Below are positions 52,570 through 61,767 of a DNA stretch of 64,000 bases, piece after piece. Every line of letters begins with the position of its first letter. Within the stretch, counting starts at the first letter, position 1. The notes under the pieces were generated by a model that was not told where the DNA came from, searched no databases, and was given only the letters and a program-made list of their open reading frames with translations. Position numbers and translations under genes: made by a program. Origin of the DNA: Aquilonibacter sp963820185 (lineage in GTDB: Bacteria > Vulcanimicrobiota > Vulcanimicrobiia > Vulcanimicrobiales > Vulcanimicrobiaceae); NCBI GenBank assembly GCA_963820185.1, contig CAWFYV010000007.1:496001-560000 (forward strand), read 5' to 3'.

Positions 52570-53778
52570 ATGCTACATTTGATCCTCAGCGCGGTGTTGA
52601 CGGCGCAAGCGGCCAATCAAACAACGGTCGCCAAAGCCGACCCACCCGCACAAGAAATTCCGATTCTCTACAACGATCACCACGTCTACGCCACACCGGA
52701 CACGCTCAGACAAGGGCGCGTACTCGCGGCCCTAGTGAAGGGCGATACGATCCTCGTTCCGCTACGTTCGATGTTCGAGCAAATGGGTGCTACGGTAACG
52801 TATGATGCCGGGAGCAAGACGGTTCACGTCTCGAAGGCGGGAGCCGACGTCCAGGTAACCGTAGGCGTTCCCGAAGTAACGATCAACGGCGAAAAACGGC
52901 CGTTGGACGTGCCGCCGATGATCTACCAAGGTGTAGTCGTCGTCCCGGTGCGCGTGATCTCTGAAGGCATGGGTGCCTACGTTCAATGGGTGCCGGACCG
53001 CCAGCTCGTCGTTGTGCGGTATATCCCGCCGACGCCGCCGCCAACGGCTCCGCCGCCGCCGCCGGCCACAACCCCACCGACCCCGCCGCCGACGCCAACG
53101 CCGACCCCGAAGCCGAAACCCGCCAATGAGCTGTTTATTGCGGGCGACTACTTCTTCGGCGGCAAGAGTTACGACGAGTTCAGCCCCGGTAACAGCGACA
53201 CTGGTTCGTGGTTCGCGCGTGGTGCTGCCGAGTACGCCAACTTCATGGTTGGCTTCGATTACTCGCAGTACCGGTATCCGCATAATTGCACCGACATCAC
53301 GGTTCCCACGACAGACTGCTTCGTGACCGTCGTCGGCAACAATGGTTCTAGCGCAGTGCCCGGCTTCACGGTTCGCCGCACCGAGGGTGAGGCTCACCTC
53401 GGCTACAAGATCTTCAGCCCGCGTGTCTATGTTGGCGTTGCATGGGATTTCAATACCATGAACACCGGCTATCCCGACATGACCGGCATTGGGTTTGGAG
53501 CCGAGAAGCTGCCGGATCTCGAAAATACGATCTCGTACTACGGTAGCTACTACTACTATCCCAATACACGCGGCACGTACTCTGGCTTCGGCGTATCGCT
53601 GCCGATGCAGTACTCGCTGCAAACCTACAAGATCGGCGCAACCTGGTCGGTCTTCAAGCCGCTCTTCATCGAGGTCGGCTACGCCGGCAACCGCGGGAAT
53701 GCGAAAGCTAACGCGGTGTTACCGGGCTTCACCAACAGTGCAGCCTACGCCGGTTTGGGAATCTACTTCAACTACTAA
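52570..53778 (+). CDS. Secreted protein with copper-amine-oxidase N-terminal domain, Pro-rich linker and beta-barrel
   Basis: 402 residues. A short signal peptide ends AQAAN. The CuAO_N1-like domain follows (about 60-150), with DTILVPLRSMFEQMGATVTYD (pieces ILVPLRSMFEQMGA and VPVRVISEGMGAYVQW) as its two half-motifs. A Pro/Thr/Lys linker covers about 155-185. The last 210 residues or so are strand-rich and end in a terminal aromatic pattern (GLGIYFNY), as in outer-membrane barrels. CuAO domains bind cell-wall or matrix in other species; the role here is unknown. Confidence 0.78.
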   Translation: MLHLILSAVLTAQAANQTTVAKADPPAQEIPILYNDHHVYATPDTLRQGRVLAALVKGDTILVPLRSMFEQMGATVTYDAGSKTVHVSKAGADVQVTVGVPEVTINGEKRPLDVPPMIYQGVVVVPVRVISEGMGAYVQWVPDRQLVVVRYIPPTPPPTAPPPPPATTPPTPPPTPTPTPKPKPANELFIAGDYFFGGKSYDEFSPGNSDTGSWFARGAAEYANFMVGFDYSQYRYPHNCTDITVPTTDCFVTVVGNNGSSAVPGFTVRRTEGEAHLGYKIFSPRVYVGVAWDFNTMNTGYPDMTGIGFGAEKLPDLENTISYYGSYYYYPNTRGTYSGFGVSLPMQYSLQTYKIGATWSVFKPLFIEVGYAGNRGNAKANAVLPGFTNSAAYAGLGIYFNY

Positions 53779-53803
53779 CGCACTCGCAACAGGCAAGCAA
53801 AAA

Positions 53804-53835
53804 AGCGGCGCAGTTCCAATCGGAACTGCGCCGCT
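53804..53835 (-). terminator. Rho-independent terminator between convergent genes
   Basis: A perfect 14-bp stem (AGCGGCGCAGTTCC with its complement) around an AATC loop. On the minus strand a T-run follows the stem (five A on the plus strand at 53799-53803), so it ends transcription of the minus-strand gene at 53859. The plus strand lacks a T-run but may still pause there. Confidence 0.85.
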
Positions 53836-53858
53836 GCTGCGTTTATGCCTCGCGCGTT

Positions 53859-54551
53859 CTATTTCATTTGGCGCTGACCGACAACGCGGCCGACCGCCGG
53901 CGTCGTGTCCATGCCGTTGCCCCACACACCGTTGAAGCTGTTGTTGTCGCCGTTGAACCAGAACGAGAACCATCCCGAACCGTTCGGGCCGGTCCACTTC
54001 GCCCGTACTTTGTCCGGCGTTTTGTATGCGCCGTTAATCAGCACCGGGCCGGCATGGCAGACGACAGCGATCCGGTCGCCCTGGCCGGACTGCGTGCAGC
54101 GCATCGTTCCGATGAATGCCTGCGGGCCGCCGGCTCCGGTCACGGTCCACGATCCGGCTGCGGTGATCGGCGACGGCGGCAGTACTTTGTTTGCCACAAA
54201 CGAGCCGTTGGCTTTGCGTCCGTTGTAGCCCCACGTGCCGTTGAAGCTGTGCCCATTAGGCGTCACGTATACCGTTAGCCAGCCCGCGCCACCGGGCCCG
54301 TGCCACTTGCCGTTCATCTGGGTATCGCTGACGAACTCAGCGGTGAATCCGTTCTTTGACATGGCGCTCGTGCCGACAACTTGATTGCCCGACTGCGACA
54401 GCGTGATCTGCGTTGTCGAGTTGCCGTTCGCGCCGGTTTGTTGGACGACCCACGTACCGGTCATATTCGAAGGCGGAGCCGCAAGGCCGATGCCGATCGA
54501 GGTCGCTACGATTGTGAGCGCAAAAAATGCCGAGAAAGCTAGACGTCTCAT
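53859..54551 (-). CDS. Secreted protein with internal duplication (SFNGxWG repeats)
   Basis: 230 residues: a signal peptide (about 1-24) and two related halves of about 95 residues. Each ends in a GWxTxY/FxF-like strand pair and SFNGTWGYNG (first) or SFNGVWGNG (second). The overall character is beta-rich, lipocalin-like. It resembles the small gene at 48319. The function is unknown. A strong terminator lies just past its stop. Confidence 0.7.
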   Translation of the reverse strand: MRRLAFSAFFALTIVATSIGIGLAAPPSNMTGTWVVQQTGANGNSTTQITLSQSGNQVVGTSAMSKNGFTAEFVSDTQMNGKWHGPGGAGWLTVYVTPNGHSFNGTWGYNGRKANGSFVANKVLPPSPITAAGSWTVTGAGGPQAFIGTMRCTQSGQGDRIAVVCHAGPVLINGAYKTPDKVRAKWTGPNGSGWFSFWFNGDNNSFNGVWGNGMDTTPAVGRVVGQRQMK

Positions 54552-54660
54552 GTAATATTTCTCCTCCGCTAGCTATGGTAAGCGCGACGCCTGACGGGTG
54601 GGTCAGGCCGGTCCTGGACAACGCCGCTCCTCCGGGCGCCCATTCTGCTGGAGTAAGGTG

Positions 54661-55248
54661 ATGAACCGACCGAAGGTCGCGGTGTGGGACGTGTTTATCA
54701 CGTTCCTGGTCATCGGTGCGACCAGCTTTGGCGGCGGGGTCGTTGCTTATCTTCGTAACGCGCTTGTCACGCAGAAGAAGTGGCTCGACGACAACCACTT
54801 TCTCGAGCTGATGTCGATAAGCAATACGCTCCCCGGTCTCAACGCCACCAATATGTCGATTCTCGCCGGCGATCGCATCGCGGGGACGCTCGGCTCGTTT
54901 GTCGCGATGCTCGGCATGTGTCTACCCGGCTTCATCTTTATGACGGTCGCGGGCGCATTGTACGGGGTCAACGGCGACCGGCCGCTCGTCACGGCAGCGC
55001 TGCGCGGCGTCGCCGCCGCGGCCGTCGGGCTGATCGCTGCAACGTGGTATCAGATCGGCAAGAAGACGGTCAAGGGTTTTTACGACGCGCTCTTCATCGT
55101 GCTTGCGGTTCTCGGGATCAATCACTTCAAGCTCTCGGTCCCGGTCGTGCTGCTCGTGCTCGGCGCGCTCTCGATCTTTGCGCACCGTCCGGCGACAAAG
55201 AAGCCGGCCACGGAGGGGGATTCGGAATGGATCAGATCCCTGCAATAG
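54661..55248 (+). CDS. Chromate transporter family, N-terminal half (short-chain ChrA)
   Basis: 195 residues and about five to six helices of the CHR family, with TSFGGGVVAYLRNALV and the family's glycine motif. Short-chain CHR proteins work as pairs encoded by adjacent genes, each with one half of a ChrA. The ATG at 54661 has GGAGTAAGG before it. It overlaps the partner gene by 22 bases. Chromate or sulfate export is the family role; the real substrate is not determined. Confidence 0.88.
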   Translation: MNRPKVAVWDVFITFLVIGATSFGGGVVAYLRNALVTQKKWLDDNHFLELMSISNTLPGLNATNMSILAGDRIAGTLGSFVAMLGMCLPGFIFMTVAGALYGVNGDRPLVTAALRGVAAAAVGLIAATWYQIGKKTVKGFYDALFIVLAVLGINHFKLSVPVVLLVLGALSIFAHRPATKKPATEGDSEWIRSLQ

Positions 55249-55748
55249 CGCGCGTCTTTGCCTATCTGTCGCTGCTAACCATCGGTGGCGGGATGGCGGC
55301 GTATCCCGAGATGCGCAACCTCGTGGTCGACGTGAACCACTGGCTGACCGAGGCGCAACTCGTGCACATCTATAGCATCGGGCAGGCGGCGCCCGGTCCG
55401 AATATGATGATGGTCGCCGCGATGGGCGAGCGCATCAGCGGCCTCCCTGGCGCGCTGGTTGCCGCGCTGGCGTTTTTCATCCCGACCGGCTTGCTGACGT
55501 TTTTTGTCGGGCGGGTTTGGAATCGGCTGGCGAACTGGCCGTGGCGGGACGCGATTCAAAATGGACTCGCGCCGGTTGCGATCGGGCTCGCCGTCGCGGG
55601 GCTCGTGACGTTCGGGCGCGGCTCGATAACCGGATGGGTGACGGGCGCAATTGGGCTTGCCGTATTTGCCATAACGATGCGCACGAAGATCAACCCCGCA
55701 TTGCTCATTCTCTCCGGCGCGGTCATCGGCGTCGTTGCACTAAGATAA
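55227..55748 (+). CDS. Chromate transporter family, C-terminal half (short-chain ChrA)
   Basis: 173 residues and about five to six helices. It has the second CHR half motif LLTIGGGMAAYPEMRNLVV and SIGQAAPGPNMMMVAAMG. The ATG at 55227 lies inside the end of the partner gene with GGAGGGGGA upstream, which implies coupled, equal translation. The open frame extends far upstream in this register, but that part lies over the partner gene and is not real. The two proteins should form a heterodimer. Confidence 0.88.
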   Translation: MDQIPAIARVFAYLSLLTIGGGMAAYPEMRNLVVDVNHWLTEAQLVHIYSIGQAAPGPNMMMVAAMGERISGLPGALVAALAFFIPTGLLTFFVGRVWNRLANWPWRDAIQNGLAPVAIGLAVAGLVTFGRGSITGWVTGAIGLAVFAITMRTKINPALLILSGAVIGVVALR

Positions 55749-55763
55749 GGGAAGGAGCCCTCT

Positions 55764-56588
55764 GTGGCTGCTGCAATCACCGCTCGCGAGTTCAAGCTGC
55801 TGCTCAAGCCGGAGCTATTTACCACGAAACGCGCCTTACTCGAATTCAACGACCGACTTGCCAAGCTGGCCAAGGATGCCGGCGTCCAATACGATCAGTT
55901 GGATAGGGTTGACTCGGAGGCGCGTTCGGTGCAGTTTTTCGATACACAAGACTGCGTATTTCGAAGCAACCATGTCATCCTACGCCTGCGCCGTGATATC
56001 TCGAGTGGCTGGCCCGACGAAACGTTCGAGGTGACGTTCAAGCTGCGCTCGCCGGACTTTCGTGCATCAGCGGATTTTGACACGAGCACGACGATGAAGG
56101 AAATCACCGCGAAGACGAAGTTCAAGGAAGAGATCCTGCGCGGGGACAAGCCGAATTCAATCAAGAGCATTTTTTCGAATAATCTGATCGGCTACTACCC
56201 AGTCGCGAAGTTTGAACATCCGCTCTCGGAGATCATAGAGATTTTTCCGGGACTGAAGACGCTCAATCTCGATCGATCGAAGCCGGTGAGCGCAGTAAAT
56301 GGTGCGCGGGTCATCGAGATCGGAGCACGGTTGGGCATGTTCAGCTTTGGGAAGGACACGGCGGCACACTGCGATCTTGCCGTGTGGCAGCGACCTGCGA
56401 CGGACACGTTCAACGTGCTGGTCGCGGAATTGGGCTGGTCGTATCACATGCGCGGCGACGTCAGCAAGCAGCAGAGTGCGCACGACGCGGCCGACAAGTT
56501 TTTCAGGGCGCTCCAGACACCATTCGCGGATGATCTCTTTCAGGGCTCGACGAAAACCGCGCTGATCTATGGTACCGACGAGGTTTAA
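55764..56588 (+). CDS. CYTH/VTC-like (triphosphate-tunnel fold) protein, putative
   Basis: 274 residues, cytosolic, no signal. The pattern EFKLLL near the start, FFDTQDCVFRSNHVILRLRRD and EVTFKLRS is that of CYTH or VTC4-like domains, in which alternating charged residues line a tunnel that binds triphosphate or polyphosphate. Not all expected residues can be placed, so the assignment is tentative. A GTG at 55764 follows GGAAGGAG by six bases, 15 bases after the ChrA pair. Confidence 0.55.
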   Translation: MAAAITAREFKLLLKPELFTTKRALLEFNDRLAKLAKDAGVQYDQLDRVDSEARSVQFFDTQDCVFRSNHVILRLRRDISSGWPDETFEVTFKLRSPDFRASADFDTSTTMKEITAKTKFKEEILRGDKPNSIKSIFSNNLIGYYPVAKFEHPLSEIIEIFPGLKTLNLDRSKPVSAVNGARVIEIGARLGMFSFGKDTAAHCDLAVWQRPATDTFNVLVAELGWSYHMRGDVSKQQSAHDAADKFFRALQTPFADDLFQGSTKTALIYGTDEV

Positions 56589-56592
56589 ACGC

Positions 56593-57234
56593 ATGAAACG
56601 GTGGTTCGGCGGGGCGGCGATAGTGTTTGCGATAGTAAGCACCCAAGCGGTCTCGGCCCAGCAGACGGCATCGCTGGATTTGCTGCGGCGCGCTACAAAT
56701 CCGAACCCGGGGCTGAATTCCTACACCGGCACCGCGCATCTCTCGGCCACGCTGCACGTCATCGTGCCGGTTCACAAGGAATTCGACGGCAAAGTTTATT
56801 ACCTGCGACCCAATCGCAAGATCGAGTTTCAAAACGTGTCGGGAGCGCTGAGCAAATTCAAAGATCTCGTTAGCTCAACGCCAAGCTACGATGATGCGAT
56901 GACCCAATATACGATTACGCCGCAAGGCGACGATGGCACTAGCTCGAGCTATCTGCTCGTACCGAAGAAGTCCGGCAGCCGCGTGAAGAGCCTTGCCGTG
57001 CGCGTTGACGATCAGAACGCACTCATCGAACGTGCGCAGTGGGCATATACCAACGGCGGAACGCTACGTTTCGACGAGACGTATACGACCGTTGCCGCGT
57101 TTCACGTGCCAGCTGCGGCAAATATTGAAGCGCGCTTCCCGCAATATAGCGTTGACGGCACGATCACATTTGCCGACTACGTGCCAAACGCGCCGGTATC
57201 GCCATCCGTCTTCGCGAGCCCTACGCCCCAGTAG
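56593..57234 (+). CDS. Secreted LolA-like protein
   Basis: 213 residues: a signal peptide (about 1-22, ending SAQQ) and a beta-rich mature part (SYTGTAHLSATLHVIVPV, FDGKVYYLRPNRKIEFQN) similar in layout to LolA/outer-membrane lipoprotein-sorting folds. No lipobox Cys. The ATG at 56593 comes four bases after the previous stop, so probably one operon with the CYTH-like gene. The function is unproven. Confidence 0.6.
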   Translation: MKRWFGGAAIVFAIVSTQAVSAQQTASLDLLRRATNPNPGLNSYTGTAHLSATLHVIVPVHKEFDGKVYYLRPNRKIEFQNVSGALSKFKDLVSSTPSYDDAMTQYTITPQGDDGTSSSYLLVPKKSGSRVKSLAVRVDDQNALIERAQWAYTNGGTLRFDETYTTVAAFHVPAAANIEARFPQYSVDGTITFADYVPNAPVSPSVFASPTPQ

Positions 57235-57320
57235 TTCCGTCGCTTTGGCGCTATTGGGATAGGCGTTCTCAAACGTGCCGACTAGAATATGCCTAGAATT
57301 GCAAGTCGCTGGAGATCGCA

Positions 57321-58193
57321 ATGCATCTAGCTCGTCCCGTGGCAATCGCCGGCTTGGCGATGCTTCTGACCCTCGGCCTTGCGGCGCGTGTCAACGCGCA
57401 GCAAGCAGCGCCCGCGCCATCGCCCAAGACATCGGCGGATCCGGACAACCAATGGCACTTCCGTGTTACGCCATATTTGTGGCTGCCGACGATCAACGCG
57501 CGGCTGCATTTTCTGGCACCCACAGTACCACCGGGCGAGCCAATCGAAGGTTCCGCCGACGTGCAGGTTGGTCCCAACAACTATTTGTCGCACGTCAATA
57601 GCGGCGCGGAGCTGACGGTCGAGGCCGATAAAGCGCACTCCTCCGTATTCGGCGACATCATGTATCTCAATCTTGGCAATGCCGGCGCGAGCGTTGTCAA
57701 CATCAGCGGGCCGCTCGGCGACATTAACCTGCCTCTAAATGTAGCTACCTCCGTGCGTCTCACAACGACGATCGCGACTGGCGGGTTCGGCGAGCAGGTT
57801 TGGCACGAAGCCGATTCGGAGGCGACCGCATTCGTCGGAGTGCGCTACCTCAACCAGACGGTGAACGCCGCTTGGACGATTACCGGGCCGATTGGGATGT
57901 TCTCGCCAACCGGAACCGCGACGGGGGCCAAGTCGGATCTTGAACCGTTGATCGGCGCGCGCGGGCGTCTTGGACTCGGGAGCCATTGGTTCGTGCCGCT
58001 CTACGGTGATTACGGCGGCAGCGGGTCGATCACGACCTATCAGTGGTTTGGCGGCATCGCGCATGAATACCATAGCGGCGCACAGATGCTCGTGTGGCGT
58101 CAGCTGGCATTTTTTGCGAACAACGACGCCAGCGGACTCATTCAGAACCTCCACCTCGGTGGACCCGCGTTTGCCTGGTCGTTCTATCTCTAG
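57321..58193 (+). CDS. Outer-membrane beta-barrel protein
   Basis: 290 residues: a signal peptide (about 1-26, ending NAQQ), a short Pro/Ala linker and a strand-rich domain that starts with WHFRVTPYLWLPTINA, a hallmark of an outer-membrane barrel family, and ends with aromatic WSFYL. Its presence supports a diderm cell. The ribosome site GGAG lies before the ATG. The next gene overlaps its end. Confidence 0.78.
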   Translation: MHLARPVAIAGLAMLLTLGLAARVNAQQAAPAPSPKTSADPDNQWHFRVTPYLWLPTINARLHFLAPTVPPGEPIEGSADVQVGPNNYLSHVNSGAELTVEADKAHSSVFGDIMYLNLGNAGASVVNISGPLGDINLPLNVATSVRLTTTIATGGFGEQVWHEADSEATAFVGVRYLNQTVNAAWTITGPIGMFSPTGTATGAKSDLEPLIGARGRLGLGSHWFVPLYGDYGGSGSITTYQWFGGIAHEYHSGAQMLVWRQLAFFANNDASGLIQNLHLGGPAFAWSFYL

Positions 58194-59466
58194 GAGAGTT
58201 CCGCTCTGGGCTGTTCCTTTGGTGTATGCGGTCGCAAGCCTCATCCTTGCGATCAGCTTCCCGCGCTTCGAGTACGAGCATTTTGCTGCGTACGATCGCG
58301 GCATAGCGGTTTCGTCGGCCCAGGCGTTTCTCTCGGCGGTCGCGTCGGGCATGATGTCGCTCACCGCGATCGTCTTTTCGATCGCGTTCTTGGTGGTGCA
58401 GTTTAGCGCGAGCGCGTTCTCCAAGCGGCTGGTGCTCTTATTCGGCCAGGATCCTGTCATGTTCAATTCGCTTGGGATGTTCTTTGCCACGTTCATCTAC
58501 GCACTCGCGGTACTCTTATTTGTCGATCGAAACGGGGACGGCAACGTTCCGTACTTTTCAACCCTCGTTGTCGGCGTGCTGTTGGCGTTCAGTGTGATAC
58601 TGCTTGGATTGCTGGTCCATCGCATGAGTCAGCTTCAGATCACGAGCGTGCTTCGCATCGTCGGTAACAAAGGGCGGCGCGTCATTCGCGAGACGTATGG
58701 TGTGCTGACCGCGGGCGCGACGCGTGCCGATATCAAAGCGCTGCGGGAACGCGCCGCGCAGATTTGTTCGGGCGCGCCGCTGCAAACGCTGCGATATGGA
58801 GGTGCGCCGCGCTCCGTTGCGAGCTTCGATATTGCAGGATTCGTACGATTGGCGCAGAGCGCGGATGCGGTGATCGTGATGGCGTGCGCGGTGGGCGACA
58901 CGGTGCCCGACGGCGCGCTGCTGCTGCGCGTCTTCGGGACGAACGGGCGCATACCGGACGCGAGTCTCTTGAACGCGCTTCACCTCGCGTGGGCGCGCAC
59001 GTTCGAGCAGGATCCGAAGTACCCGCTGCGGCTCTTGGTCGACACCGCCATCATGGCGCTGTCTCCGGCGGTGAACGATCCGACTACGGCGGTGCAAGCG
59101 ATGGACCAAATTGAAGACCTGCTGCATCGCTTGGGCGATTGCATCTTAGACGTCGGCTATATAACCGATGCGAAGGGAAACCTGCGCTTTGTTTTTCCGA
59201 TGCCGACGTGGGCAGATTACCTCTCGCTCGGGTTCGATGAAATTCGTATGTTTGGCTCTGAGTCGCTGCAGGTGCAGCGCCGTCTGCACGCAGCGCTGCA
59301 CGACCTCATCGGAGCGTTGGCCGACGCTGATCGCGTCGATCAGGTGCGCAAGTACCTCGACCATCTCAACGACGAGCTCGCGCATTCGAACCTCGACGCG
59401 CTGGATCGCACGATGGCGCGTCAAGGCGATCGTCAGGGGTTAGGCGTCAGTCGTCCGGAGAGCTAG
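58171..59466 (+). CDS. DUF2254 family membrane protein
   Basis: About 431 residues with four N-terminal helices (about 12-150) and a cytosolic C-terminal domain. SAVASGMMSLTAIVFSIAF and VQFSASAFSKRLV are typical of DUF2254, whose function is not established. No ATG exists near the first helix; TTG 58171 (GGTGG upstream) is the best start, with GTG 58222 the alternative, so the start is uncertain. TTG 58171 overlaps the barrel gene by 23 bases. Confidence 0.78.
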   Translation: MPGRSISRRVPLWAVPLVYAVASLILAISFPRFEYEHFAAYDRGIAVSSAQAFLSAVASGMMSLTAIVFSIAFLVVQFSASAFSKRLVLLFGQDPVMFNSLGMFFATFIYALAVLLFVDRNGDGNVPYFSTLVVGVLLAFSVILLGLLVHRMSQLQITSVLRIVGNKGRRVIRETYGVLTAGATRADIKALRERAAQICSGAPLQTLRYGGAPRSVASFDIAGFVRLAQSADAVIVMACAVGDTVPDGALLLRVFGTNGRIPDASLLNALHLAWARTFEQDPKYPLRLLVDTAIMALSPAVNDPTTAVQAMDQIEDLLHRLGDCILDVGYITDAKGNLRFVFPMPTWADYLSLGFDEIRMFGSESLQVQRRLHAALHDLIGALADADRVDQVRKYLDHLNDELAHSNLDALDRTMARQGDRQGLGVSRPES

Positions 59467-59489
59467 GGCACTGCACCGCATACTTTGAA

Positions 59490-61217
59490 ATGGACGGCAT
59501 GCAGAGTGCCAACGAGTATCTGCTCGCGGCCCTTGGTGCCGAGGGGATCGATCACCTCTTCCTCGTTCCGGGCGGTCTGATCGATCCGCTGCTCCCAGCG
59601 CTCGGACAGGCAACGGGCATTACACCGATCGTTGCATGTCACGAGGGCGGAGCGGCGTACATGGCCGATGGCTACGCGCGCGCTACGCGAAGATTTGGCG
59701 TGTGTTGCACGCTGGGCGGCCCGGGTTTTGCGAATGCGCTTACGGGAATCGCAACCGCGCAGTCCGATGAATCGGCCGTCCTTTTCATCTCGGGGGAAGT
59801 GCCGTCGGATTGGGAAGGGCGCGGCGGCTTCCAAGATGCGAGCGCGTTCGGATTGAACGATGTTGCGATTGCTGGACCGATCAGCAAGCTTTCGCAGAAC
59901 GTCGGAACGCCGGCGGTACTGGCCCATCACTTGCGCGCGGCGCTGCTCGCCATGCGTAATCTGCGCCGCGGCCCCGTGCACCTGAGTCTGCCGCTCGACG
60001 TGCAGAAGGCGCCGATCGACGAGGCGTACGTCCCGATCGATCCAGCCGCGGCGACGAGCCACGTCATCGAGGTCGACGCGCTCGACCGGCTGCGCGAGAT
60101 CCTCGGGCGCTCGCAGGCGCGCAACATCGCGATCCTAGCCGGCCATGGCATCGAAACGTCGACCGGATGCGAATGGCTGCGCGAGCTTTCCGAGCGCTAT
60201 GCGATACCGGTTGCGACGACGCTTCGCGCGAAGGGCGCGCTCGACGAACGACACGAATTCGCACTCGGCGTCTTTGGCTACGCCGGAACGCGTCACGCGA
60301 TCGAAGCGCTCACCGATCCAAATCTCGAGCTGTTGCTTGCAATCGGCACGGGGCTCAATCAGCGCGACACGCTCTTTTGGGACACGGCGCTCCAAGCGCG
60401 TAAGCGCATGGTCCAGGTCGATCTGGTTGCGTCGTTTACCGGCCGCGAACTCATCCCGAACGCGTTCATACGAGCCGACGGCGAGGCTTTTGCCGGAGCA
60501 CTGCTCGACGCACCGCCCCAACTCGACGCGCTGCTTCGCGATGGCGCCGATTCGCGCCGGGCATGGCTGGCAAAGATTCGCGCGAGCGGCGATCGTCTCT
60601 TTGACGCGCACTATCTGCGAAGCGACGCAACCCCAATTCATCCAGCGCGTGTGATCGGCGAGTTGCAGAAGGCCGCACCCGAGCGAACGACGATCCTCGT
60701 CGATTCGGGTGCGCATCGCGCGTTCGCCGGGCACTACTGGACGGCAAACGGGCCCCATCGCTATATTTCCGCCACGAACATCGGGCCGATGGGGTGGGCA
60801 ATCGCCGCGGGTATCGGCGTAAAAGCGGCGCGCCGGGGCGATCCCGTCGTGGTGATAACCGGCGACGGCTGCATGCGCATGACGGGAATGGAGATCGCAA
60901 CCGCCGCGCGCTACGGCCTCGCTGTGGTCTACGTCGTGATCAACAATGCGGCCCTTGGCAACGTGTACTTACGCATGCGCACGGAAGGCCCGGTTCCCGT
61001 TGCACTCACGGAACTTCCGACGCACGATTGGGTCGGCGTAGCGCGTGCGCTTGGTGCGGACGGCGTGACGGTCGAAGACCCTGCGCTATTGGGAGCCGCG
61101 CTCGTGCGGGCGTTCGAAGCGAAGAGCACCTTTGTGGTCGACGTGCATTGCGATCGCGACGCAGCTACCCCGGTCGCGCCGTGGTCGCAGGCGCGCGCAG
61201 CGTGGCACGACGACTAA
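59490..61217 (+). CDS. ThDP-dependent enzyme, acetolactate synthase/benzoylformate decarboxylase family
   Basis: 575 residues with the three ThDP-family domains. The catalytic Glu is in ACHEGGAAYMADGYARA. The central Rossmann-like domain spans about 190-340. The ThDP-Mg site is GDGCMRMTGMEIAT with a second Asn in VVINNAALGNVYL. The substrate (pyruvate, sulfoacetaldehyde, oxalyl-CoA or other) cannot be chosen. No small regulatory subunit is adjacent, so it is unlikely to be the biosynthetic IlvB. The stop overlaps the convergent gene by four bases. Confidence 0.85.
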   Translation: MDGMQSANEYLLAALGAEGIDHLFLVPGGLIDPLLPALGQATGITPIVACHEGGAAYMADGYARATRRFGVCCTLGGPGFANALTGIATAQSDESAVLFISGEVPSDWEGRGGFQDASAFGLNDVAIAGPISKLSQNVGTPAVLAHHLRAALLAMRNLRRGPVHLSLPLDVQKAPIDEAYVPIDPAAATSHVIEVDALDRLREILGRSQARNIAILAGHGIETSTGCEWLRELSERYAIPVATTLRAKGALDERHEFALGVFGYAGTRHAIEALTDPNLELLLAIGTGLNQRDTLFWDTALQARKRMVQVDLVASFTGRELIPNAFIRADGEAFAGALLDAPPQLDALLRDGADSRRAWLAKIRASGDRLFDAHYLRSDATPIHPARVIGELQKAAPERTTILVDSGAHRAFAGHYWTANGPHRYISATNIGPMGWAIAAGIGVKAARRGDPVVVITGDGCMRMTGMEIATAARYGLAVVYVVINNAALGNVYLRMRTEGPVPVALTELPTHDWVGVARALGADGVTVEDPALLGAALVRAFEAKSTFVVDVHCDRDAATPVAPWSQARAAWHDD

Positions 61218-61732
61218 GTTGGCTCGACCGCAAACCCGCGCAGCAGACACGAGATCAAACAGTAGAAGCCCACGAGTGTGACGAGCTCGACCAGCTTCGC
61301 GTCGCCGAATTCGGCGAGTGCCTCGGCATAGAGCGCATCGTCGATGGTGTGTTGGCGGCACAGTGCTTGTGCGACGCGGATAATCAAACGCGCGTGATCG
61401 TCGATTACATCGACCGTGGAGTGCGTGCGCAGCGCGTCGATACAGGCGGGATCGACGCCCGCTTCGCGCGCGAGCGGTTCATGCACCGACCACTCGAACC
61501 ACGCCTCCCATTCCGCGCCAACCGCGAGAATCGCAAGCTCGCGATCGGCGGCGGGCAACGTTCCGCTAAACCGCAACGCTGCGCCGAGATCCGCAACCGC
61601 GCTCGCGAGCTCGGGACTCCGCAAGAGTACTTGATACGGCCCAATGACATGCCCGCGTGGTCCGGAGATAATGTCCCACGCTTTACGCTGCGCAGGCAAA
61701 AGTTTGTCGCTCGTTAGCGTTGAAAGTCGCAC
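61214..61732 (-). CDS. Carboxymuconolactone decarboxylase-like (AhpD-fold) protein
   Basis: 172 residues, all-helical, of the CMD family (RGHVIGPYQVLLRSPELA, LPAADRELAILAVGAEWEA and FEWSVHEPLAREAGV are typical). The redox CxxC of AhpD is absent (FEWSVHE takes its place), so peroxidase-type activity is unlikely and a decarboxylase or lyase role is more probable. It lies upstream of the SDR gene on the minus strand's downstream side and convergent with the ThDP enzyme. Confidence 0.82.
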   Translation of the reverse strand: MRLSTLTSDKLLPAQRKAWDIISGPRGHVIGPYQVLLRSPELASAVADLGAALRFSGTLPAADRELAILAVGAEWEAWFEWSVHEPLAREAGVDPACIDALRTHSTVDVIDDHARLIIRVAQALCRQHTIDDALYAEALAEFGDAKLVELVTLVGFYCLISCLLRGFAVEPT

Positions 61733-61767
61733 GTGTATCCTTTCGCGAAGAAGCGGCGAGTGTCGCG

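Noticed and set aside
54780..55226. Upstream extension of the second ChrA half
   Set aside because: It overlaps the first half gene in another register and is Arg-rich; the real start is ATG 55227 with GGAGG.
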